Assembly: GCA_948099385.1 (NCBI GenBank)
Contig: CANUEZ040000193.1
Location: 74,501-138,500, forward strand
Reading direction: 5' to 3'
DNA length: 64,000 bases
Source of the DNA: Fasciola hepatica
Taxonomy: Eukaryota > Platyhelminthes > Trematoda > Plagiorchiida > Fasciolidae
Shown here: one piece after another, positions 55,375 to 64,000 of the stretch
How the letters are laid out: the number at the start of each line of letters is the position of its first letter
Position numbering within the stretch: position 1 is the stretch's first letter
The notes under the pieces: generated by a model
What the model saw: only the letters and a program-made list of their open reading frames with translations
Told to the model about the DNA's origin: nothing
Databases searched by the model: none
Position numbers and translations under genes: made by a program

Positions 55375-57165
55375 TCAATTCCGGCTGGAAGCGAGCATAA
55401 CGAAACACGTCTCAAAACAAGACTTTCATTGGACGCAAATTACTACAGAGATCGCGAAATCCGGTGGTCGTAAAGTGCATCATAATGGGATTGCACTGCC
55501 ACAATAGGAAATTCCCTCAAACTGTTCGATCTCTTTCGTGCCGGCGGTATGAAACCATTAGGTGTGATCAAAGTTAATGGTTCACTAATTATAATCAGCA
55601 GCTGGATCTCGAATGCCAAGTGAAGCACTTTCAGACACAGTTTACCTGGCTTCTCGGCACTCGTCCCGTAATCTGTTTCTACAGATCCACAAGGAAATTC
55701 AACCGCTAGGACATCACAAAATGCCGGGATCCAATGGCTTTCCCTTAGCCCCGTTTAAAGATGGTGGAGTACAGCTTATTATGAACTTCGCATTTTGTTC
55801 TCCAAACTGTGGAATTAAGAGCAGGTCCCCTACTTGTGGGGGGATCAGTTGTTGCTTCATCTTCGAGATGGGGTTGTGTATTGCTTGGGCTTAACATAAG
55901 GGGAGCAGCCTTATCCCAACAGCATCGAAGCTGCTAGTGTTTGTCTAGTAGGTTGCGCCAAACACGTGAAGAGCAGATTCGCAAGGAGTAAGTCGGATTT
56001 CACATCGGACGTGGATGCATCGACCAAATCTTCGCCCTCCAGCAGTCACTACAGCACCGTTATAAGAAAGGTAAAAACGTGTTCCAGATCAACGATCATC
56101 GGTTTTGTGGGCATTCACAAGGCCTGCAACTCTGTCGACGGAACTGCATTATCGGATTGTTTGTTGAGAAATGGAGTACCTGAAAAGTGTCGGTCCTCAA
56201 AGAATTACACTATCCTCCCTCAGATCAGGTCAGTGCTTACGATCAGCTTTTATCAGCCTTCGTCGTCTGCTGAGAAATTCGACAAGATTACAAACATATC
56301 TATTCTTTTCAAATTTGCAGTAGAGGATGTGATACGAGTTTTTTTTTTGACTGCTCGAGGGAACAATTTTGACTTTGAATATGCCAATGACATCGCCTCG
56401 CTGCTTGATAACGCATAGGCAATGATGCACGTTTCGAACCAATCGATGATTGAAGTATTCAGATACGGTATGCTCCTTGCGCCTCTAACGTGCACGGCGA
56501 AGTACTTTTGCAAGACTAACAAGAGCCTGTGCGTTCAATTACCGTGTGTGCTGAGTAGCTAGAAGTAGCTGATAGCTTTGAGTACTTAGGGATCTTGCAC
56601 ATAGCTGGTGGTGGTGCTGAGGAGGAGATCGCACCATGAATAACCAGAGCCAGAGCGGCTTTTGCTAACCTGAGACAGCTGACTTCCTCTTCAGGAGCTG
56701 GTGTACAACACCGCTGTTCGCAGTACTCAAATTTACCTTTACGAGGTCTGGCCACTCCATGTTGAGGATGCTCGGCGACATTCTGTGTTCTACAACCAAT
56801 GTCTCAGAAGCACGGCTCGTGTCTGGTGGGAACATCCAGTGATCCATGAAGAAGTTCGACACCGTGCGTTGGGTATAAATTGCAACCCTTTGACCGAGAT
56901 AATCGGTCTACGTCAACCATGATCGCTCAGACATGTTTTGCGTATGCCTTCCTCTCGTCTACCTCTCTGGGCTCTATTCGGATTTGTTGGACAGGGTTGA
57001 AAGTAGCGACGTGGCAGTCTGGCCATGACTTGGCGTAGGTGTATGAGGAAGCTAGCGTAAGCACTGGCTTCAGTTGAAGTCCCTGCCTTCCTGGTTAGGG
57101 CCGGAAGGATGAGGTTGGTCGTTGGTTAGAGAAGTTGAAGGATATGGCCCAAAACAGAAGACGGT
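55375..57165 (+). mobile_element. RTE-type LINE, linker plus RT, decayed
   Basis: Starts at the same linker point as the copy at 16420 (CCGGCTGGAAGCGAGCAT). RT pieces follow: CRSSIDQIFALQQ-like sequence (about 56020), CNSVDGTALSDCLLRNGVPEK (56125-56190), FDFEYANDIASLLDNA (56370-56418, YADD changed to YAND), PLHVEDARRHSVFYNQCLRS (56755-56815) and VWWEHPVIHEEVRHRALG (56820-56875), then LRHVLRMPSSRLPLWALF (56930-56980) and AMTWRR. It ends shortly after GTTGGTTAGAGAAGTTGAAGG. Confidence 0.82.
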
Positions 57166-57382
57166 GGCGCCAATTCTTCAGGATTAACATGTTCCCATTC
57201 CATTACTCATGAACGCAAAGGAAAAAACATCAAAAAGTGGACGGTAAAGTAGAATGCATTCGTTCTTTCTACTGACCACTCTCTCACATTCCGCTGGATT
57301 TTTTTCCTGACGTTCCTATTGTTGGGTTACCATTAGTGTTATTGCATTTGTACCAAGCTTTACTTTAGGTCTATGTTTACTG

Positions 57383-57383
<1 letters not shown>

Positions 57384-57423
<40 letters not shown>
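57384..57423. repeat. (TA)n microsatellite
   Basis: Twenty TA units downstream of the RTE copy. Confidence 0.98.
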
Positions 57424-57425
<2 letters not shown>

Positions 57426-57841
57426 TACCGGTATTAAAACATGAAATTATACAAGCAGTGCACCCTAATGCAACCATTAATTTTGTGAGAGCTCTAACAG
57501 TTGAGTTCGCCCACCTCCATTCTCTGTACAGATCTGACATATTCATACGCGAAAACTCACCTCAAACACTTGTCCTTACTTTCTGAATCGGTTCGTTTAG
57601 TTTGTTATCGTCTTAGCGTATGCCATTCACTTATGGTTGCTTGATATCACCTAAGCTCATTCTACTCCCCATGCTTACCAGCCCCCCCCCCATATGAATA
57701 TCTGAATACAGACCTGAGAAAAGAAATTTCTTCGCGCCCCCAATACTTGTATTTATGGGCTGGATATTTTACGATTTTCAATTAAAAGGTTTCATCCTTT
57801 TGGACAACGTTTGCGCACCACAACTCATCTGGTCCTTTCTA

Positions 57842-57955
57842 CAATCAGTAGCATATACTGACCCTTGACCATTTCAGCACAACCATTTCCTATATGATTT
57901 GTAAAGACTAAAGAATGAATCATTGAAAACAATTGTTCTGATGTCACAAGATACA
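57842..57955 (+). repeat. Third copy of the PLE 3'-terminal sequence
   Basis: GACCCTTGACCATTTCAGCA through GAATGATTCATTGA-like sequence repeats 55057-55170 in the same direction, with about 85% identity. It is a stand-alone fragment of about 110 bp. Confidence 0.8.
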
Positions 57956-58439
57956 CTAGTTCTCGAGGTTATGCTGGTCTTATTCGGATAATTTTATACA
58001 AGCGTTTGTAGATTTTTCTCACTTTCTGATTCGTCTGTACACAAGTTCTTGTATATGGAACCTGGCTTTTTCCTCGCTAACAAATTTTTGAACTAGCCCC
58101 AAACCCAAATTCAAATTTATATTGTCATGCGATTATTGAATCCAGTGTCCGGCGTTTTGTTGCTGTGTCCTGTAAATCAGCGTTAGATGTTCCGGCTTAT
58201 GGATTTCCAGTGAGTTCGTCTACTGATTGTTGTAAATATCTGTGTCCATGTTTTGTTCACGTTAATCTTATCGTAATGGGATCACAAATCAGTCCACTTC
58301 ACGTCGTAACTAATGTCCTTTCACGCTCATCGGGTTGCACTTGACTGGCCAGACTTTTCTGTCGCCTCGGACGCACCATCCAATCAAGTGTCGTTATTGA
58401 TTTGCTCTAGCGTTACCTTTGTCATTGTAAAACTCATTG

Positions 58440-61400
58440 TATCCTTCTAGTCCAGAGACTCTCGTTCTCTTTCTGAACGGCATATTCAAAGCCCTCCGCC
58501 ACAGCAATTTCTGGCGAAGATGGACAATGGTTATTCCGGTGGAATCTATGCAGCAGCTACTCAAGCAACAACCAGAATGGAATCCAGTAGAGCAAGAAGT
58601 GAAAAACCGGAAAATACCGATTGTCAAGACGCTGTCCCAAAGTATGAGTGAATTTCACTACGAGCCTGATAATGGTATAACATTTGACTCGTGATATGGC
58701 AGATACGAAGACGTTCCTAAAGTTGATGGAGCCACTGTCGATGTTGCCGCTCGATTACTTCTTTCGAATAAACTGGGCCCGGATGAATACCACAAGTACT
58801 GTGATTTCACTGGCCCAACATATAAAAGGGACCTTGATTTAGCAAATAGTAAAACACCTTAGTGCCATTTTTTGTGAACTCCCCTTTTTGTTAAACACGC
58901 GTTGCCAATGTTTGCAACTTTCAAACAGTGCTGGCAACGACTCTGTCCTCCCCAAAGGTCACGGTAGTCGTTAATATGAACGTTTACAATTCTAAAATCT
59001 CGAGACTGGTTTTTTCAACACTCTTATTTTGTCTGTGGTCTCCACTCACCTGCTGACAATGAAATCCGCACCCGGCTCTTATCCAAGCTTGAAACACTGC
59101 GAAAGCATACTATATCCGGTCATCAAAGAGTTTCAGTTCCTGATTAATTTATAATACGACTCCAGGATGATCCAGAAGGCAGATGTACAGCCAGTTTCCA
59201 TAATTTCTGCTTCAACTATACCAAGACAATCACGACTTCCTCAAACAAACTTCGGAATTAGATCGTGCGCTCAATGATTGCACTGCGGATTGTGGCATTT
59301 CTCTCGTTTTCAAGCGTACAAGTCACTCGAATGTGAAGTATGTGTTAGAACCGGTCATAAAGAAAGCATCTGTCGAGGCCATTCTAATTCACACATACGA
59401 TGGTGCGTCAACCAAACGTCGCAGTTAGTCAGATCTCAATTTCCCCATGAATGCCCTCGGTTTCAAGTCCTGCCGGAGGCATATTTGTACTTGCACTAAC
59501 AACCTCCCAGTAAAATTACGAGTTAACACAATATCTCATGTGACTACTATTTCTGAATCCACACGGAATTTATTAAGCAGACCAGCTTATCAGCTAACCG
59601 CCCGTATTGCTCCACGCCGCATCAGATGAACAACTGCCATTTGTTTTTGAGTTAATGTGTGAATTTTGTTTACGTGACTATCATTCGTACGGTACTTGTT
59701 ACACACCCCAACTCAATCACATGAATCTACCTGGCATCGACTGCATAATTTGCATGGTTTATTTGGTAGGACAATAACATTTTCGCCCGTAAGTCCTGGT
59801 ACTTGACTTGTATTCTACCCCACCTGGTCTGTACCTTGCAAACCAGCGGAGCTTTTTTTTACTGCGAACTGGCCCGACTAAAAAAAATGGTAGTAAACTG
59901 CTCATCATGGGCGGTACCGATCGTACCAGCCAGAAAGGCAGATGGCACCGTCAGGATCTGCGCCGATTTTTCAACGGTACTGAACTGATATCTTCAGACA
60001 CACCAGTATCCACAACTTGTACCAGATGATTTGTTTGCCAAGTTGAACGGCGGTAAAATATTTTTCCGAAATTGATATTTCTGAGCCCTACCTAAAATTT
60101 GAGATTGAGGATGAATGCGAAGTGTTGCTTACTGCAGACATTCACAAGAGTCTGTATCGTTATCACCGTTTGCCTTTCGGTGTTTAATGTGCTCAAGTAA
60201 TTTTTCAACAGATGATGGACACGATGTTATCAAATCTGGAATTTGCAGTGGCATATCTACGTGACATAATTCTCGTTAGCAAAACAACAGATGAACATAC
60301 TGTGCATTTGAATTACATTGCAGTGGATTTCGGAATATGTGTTCCGAGTTCAGCCTCAAAAATGTTCAAGTGGATATTCAGTATCACCTACTTGGTGTCG
60401 ACCATTAACAATACTGAAAGAAGATCCAATGAACATCGCAGCTATAGATCGAGTGACTGCTGCGGCCAGTAAAGAAACCCCGCGGTCCTTTCTTGAACTT
60501 TTAAATTACTAGCACAATTTTTTTACCTCAAATATATCAACTTCAAGCTCCCATGAACCACCTGGCGTGGCAAAGCACCGACAAGTCAGAACACATTGAT
60601 TGCGATCAAATGAGTTATTACTTCCGAGTTACTTCTCACTCATTATGACCCCAAGTTGTTCATGACTGTAGCCGCTGAGGCTTCTGAGTATGGAACTGGA
60701 GCCGTTCTGCTGCATAAAGTCCCGGTTAGCAGTCGTAAGGAGACATAATATATCTCCCGTACATTCACATTAGCATAAAAGAACTACATTTGGATAGGAA
60801 AAGAAGGATAAGCACTGATGTCTGCACTCGAAAAGTTGGATAAGAATTTGCACGGAAGAACATGTACCTTGATTACTAATCACAAGCCGTTATCACACAT
60901 CTTTGGCACGAAGACAGGGGTACCGGTGCAAACTGTAAACCGGCTGCAGCCTTAGGCCCCTATTACGTTAGTTTATGATTTTGAGTCAGGCTTCATAAAA
61001 GCGAGAAGTTTTGGAAAGTTCTCTCTCCAGACTAATAGCTAGTCGTGGCAGCCGTCTTCTTGGCGAGGATAATGTAATTGCACTGATCACCATTCATTCT
61101 GATGTCTATTGTTTTCGGAGATCCACTGAGCGGTCTACCTGTCACCTCTGAAATGATCCGGCGCTAAACAGCGAAGGATAGACTATGCAGGAAGTGTTGC
61201 TTTACTGTAAAACGGTCTGGCCCCGCAAGCTTAACAACAGAGCTTACCAAGAGTTCTTCCAACAGGGGTTAACTTTATCTGTTGAGCAAGGATGTCTAGT
61301 GTTCAGTGAGCGAGTCGTCCAACCACAGACGTTGCAGTTAGATGTGTTAAGATAATTTTACTATAGTTACCTTTGTACCCGTCATATACACTCTCTGATC

Positions 61401-63520
61401 TCTCTGAAGCTGGACCTTTTCTTCAGAAGAAATCCTTCGGTTTCTACGAATCTCAAAAGCTGTTCCCGCTGTTGACCCAGATGATTTATCCTTCGCCCTC
61501 CTCAAACTTGAAGAAAATCCGCTAACGGAAACAATGACCTCACTCACCAAAGAATCCATTGATACCAGTACTTTTCCCGCCTCCTGGGAGCCCATAACAG
61601 ATGGGCCAATTCCGAAACACTCCAATTCCAACATTCTGCGGGAACGTTTTCTTTCCATAACCATCACTTTCTCTGCACTGAAGTTGACTGAGTGAGCTAT
61701 CCTTTAACGAATACGTCCCTCTCTTGTTGCTCCCAGTGGCTCTTACCAATTCGCATACAAACCCGACAGGTGCACCCTGAGTGCAGTTGCTTCAGTATGT
61801 CATTTCTGTTCAAAAAGTCTGAATAGTTCTGCGAAATCAACTCGCTTTGTCTTTCTCAACTGTTCCTCTGCTTTTGATTCGGTTTCCCGTTCCCTTCTTC
61901 TCCAAAATCTGGAGTCCTTTTGCTGTCCGGTTCTCTGCTTTCGTGGTTAAAAGACAACTTTTTCAACAGAACCGAGCGTACCGAAGTTGGTAACTCTTTG
62001 TCGAATCCCTTAATAAACAACTCTGATGCTCTTCCTGGTACTGTTCTTCCTCTGTATCTCCTCACTATGTATATTGGCGGCTTATCCAGCATGACTTTTA
62101 AGGTATGCCGACGATGTGATGCCATGTTAATCTATCTCCAACCAACCAGACTTCACCTCTTTTTCATAAATTGTGCTATTTATAACTCTCTTTCCGACCT
62201 ATACCTCAACAGTTCCAAATGTTCCGAGTGCATGTTTACTCTTTCTCCATCTTCTTATCCCAATGAATAATCAATCCTTAACTTTGTACCCATTTCCATA
62301 GCCGACTTGATCAAGTACGAAGGTGTTACTATAAACACTAATCTACTGTGGTCTTCTCATTTTCCAGGCAGTGTAAAGAAATTGTGTCGATTCCCTATTC
62401 AAATCCGCAGACTAAGGCAGTTTGATGTCAAACAAGCTCTCGTAATTTCCTTTGTCCACCAATGCATCCTGCCGACTCAACTTTACTGCTCTTCCGTAAT
62501 CTTTCTTGGCCTACTTAAAAGGGATTTTAATTCATTACGGCGCGGTTTAACTCCCGTCAGACGTGTTCCTTTGATTCCTATAGCCTCTCTCATCAATAAA
62601 ATATGTGGTCTACACAATTTCAGCTGTGGAAAATCCGCCTTAAAGATTTGTGTAGACCCTTCTCATCCTCTTTGCCATGACCTTTATGTTTGGCTCTCAC
62701 ATTCTTCTACAGGTTCCGAGTTTAGACTCATCCCGTCCCGTATAGGTGTTTATCTCAACTCTACAGTGCCTTATTCAGCACGTGTTCTTGTTGGCGAAGT
62801 GAATGTCACGGAGAAACTCGGCATCAGCCTCGGTGGCTGAACCTAATTCCAGTTTTGTACTTTTTCTGTCCCTTTTATTAAGGTGTTTCTGGATTGACAG
62901 CTACCGTTTTCGCTCCTTTCCGTGGTTGAAGTATGGGTTGTTAGCTTACAGAAGTCCTCTGCACAATACAACACAATACGATGAAGGCAGTTGTTCGGAG
63001 TTTTACCTACTGGCTATTTATGGGACGGAAAATTGAATATGTGGTAAAATCTTGTCACAAGTGTTCTAGGGCCGCTGAACTACCACCTAAGAGTGAACCC
63101 CGAATATGGCAACCCCCAACGGTCCCCTGGTCCAGCGTTCATATTGATTTCACTGAGCCCGTTGAAAACATCTATTGCCCAAGCACTGTCCATGCATACA
63201 ATGAGCGGCCCAAAGTTATTCCCATGCGCGCTACAACCGAAACCTTTGCAATTAAAAACTTGAGTAGAATATTTGCTCAGTTCGGTATACCAAAAGTGTT
63301 CGTCTCAGATAATGGTCAGAAATTAACATTTTCATGGTATCTAGTGTTCTGAGCTTCAAAAGACGTTCACCACGTGTGCTTTTTAGGGTATCACCGACAA
63401 TCAAACGGTCAAGTTAGACGGTTCCTGACACGTTGAAGCATTTACTGATTAAGTCACAAGAGAAAATAAACGACTCAGCGGAGTGCTCTCCTGATTTCAT
63501 ACCTATAAATGGAAGTTGGC
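58440..63520 (+). mobile_element. Ty3/gypsy element of a second type, decayed and interrupted
   Basis: Order: gag core (MSEFHYEPDNGITFDS, stop, YGRYEDVPKVDGA, 58640-58740), zinc knuckles (CGLWHFSRF and CEVCVRTGHKESIC, 59283-59370), RT (WAVPIVPARKADGTVRICAD, 59917-59970; LYRYHRLPFGV, 60150-60185; AVAYLRDIILVS, 60245-60285), RNase H (AAEASEYGTGAVLLHK, 60670-60720; ITNHKPLSHIFGTKTG), integrase (KSCHKCSRAAELPPKSEP, VPWSSVHIDFTEPV, FGIPKVFVSDNGQ, GYHRQSNGQV, 63040-63415). Stops throughout; the catalytic YLDD reads YLRD. No LTRs were found. A LINE splits it at 61355-62930. Confidence 0.85.
61355..62930 (+). mobile_element. CR1/jockey-like LINE inserted in the gypsy element
   Basis: The gypsy frame stops at LQLDVLR (61320-61350) and resumes at the motif KAVVRSFTYWLF (62983-63018). 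In between lies LINE RT in the same orientation: GPIPKHSNSN (61600), FLNCSSAFDSVSRSLLLQNLE (61855-61915), LRYADDVM (62098-62125), SSKCSECMFTLSPSS, YEGVTINTNLLWSSHF (62310-62360), FVHQCILPTQLYCSSVIF (62450-62505) and VDPSHPLCHDLYVWL (62650-62692). The 5' half with the endonuclease is missing. The exact junctions are uncertain by some tens of bases. Confidence 0.82.
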
Positions 63521-64000
63521 GGGGCTTTTGAGTACGGCCGCGCCGTTAGACCACTTTCGGAATTTATCACAAAATTATCCACACATTCGCCGGCTTACTT
63601 TTCTGTCTTTTGACCTTGATTGCAAATATTCATTTTACTAATAAAGTAATGCCACCCACGGTATATATTGCAATAAAATGTTGAAATCCATCAAAGCAAG
63701 AACTTTACCTGACCGATTGGTTCCTTTAGGAAATAATGGCAAGAAACAAATGGAGAAGAATTTTCAAGAAGTCCAGAGGTGGTTCTAGAAAACACAAAGT
63801 TGATTCGTCGGTTGCCTCTCGTAGAAGACCCACACACTACATGAGCCTTCCCGTGACGAAAAGCAGCAGCACTCTTTCCCTATCGAGTAACTTTTGGTGT
63901 TGTCAGACCTTGTTTGGTCATATGAATACTCTCAGCTCTGTGCAATCTTGCTACAAGAGACGTGGCTTCAAAGTGACATTGACGATGAAATAGTTGAGCT
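63521..64000 (+). other. Right edge, possible exon start
   Basis: No transposon sequence is recognised. A plus frame from 63736 to 63993 (MARNKWRRIFKKSRGGSRKH...) follows TTCCTTTAG, an acceptor-like word at 63722-63730. The product is basic and Ser-rich and matches nothing I know. It may be a host exon or chance. Confidence 0.25.

Overview
The window reads as non-coding, transposon-filled genomic DNA of a flatworm, most probably a digenean trematode. No bacterial-style gene layout is present. The elements are the set expected there: RTE-type and CR1-type LINEs, Ty3/gypsy elements of the CsRn1 type with a Gag finger of the form C-x3-H-x9-C-x3-C, a BEL/Pao remnant, and Penelope-like elements (PLEs) accompanied by hammerhead ribozyme motifs. 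The assignment to trematodes is inference from this set. No species can be named from the sequence alone.

One host gene is clear. GID8, a subunit of the CTLH/GID E3 ubiquitin ligase, lies on the + strand. Exon 1 (20564-20953) holds the LisH domain and the first part of CTLH. Exon 2 (34357-34791) holds the rest. The 13.4 kb intron between them carries a solo LTR, a 2.9 kb RTE, a CsRn1-type gypsy remnant, a truncated RTE copy, two long (TA)n tracts, hammerhead repeats and small LINE fragments.

Layout. 1-5030: CR1 LINE, + strand, intact ORF2 and an ORF1 split by one frameshift. 5310-11292: near-intact CsRn1-type gypsy element, - strand, with two LTRs, gag, pol, primer-binding site, polypurine tract and a 4 bp target duplication. 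Its 3' LTR carries a 300 bp insertion. 11690-20000: decayed RTE copies in both orientations, a BEL/Pao fragment and an unnamed dispersed repeat. 20564-34791: GID8. 34800-43140: largely anonymous DNA with a minisatellite and one weak candidate exon. 43140-45494: PLE with hammerhead halves at its 5' side and (TA)n at its 3' side. 48589-50851: a 696 bp inverted repeat around a LINE fragment. 54253-55134: a PLE endonuclease fragment inside inverted copies of its own 3' end. 55375-57165: RTE. 58440-63520: gypsy element of a second type, interrupted by a LINE.

The strongest functional signals are two. First, the two CsRn1-type elements both join gag to pol through a -1 frame change at the same canonical slippery heptamer (GGGAAAC). 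In the young copy it is followed after 5 nt by a perfect 12 bp GC-rich stem and a possible pseudoknot. Second, a hammerhead ribozyme core with compensating stem changes between copies sits in repeats that resemble PLE terminal repeats. All identities and boundaries were judged by eye; no alignment or database search was run.
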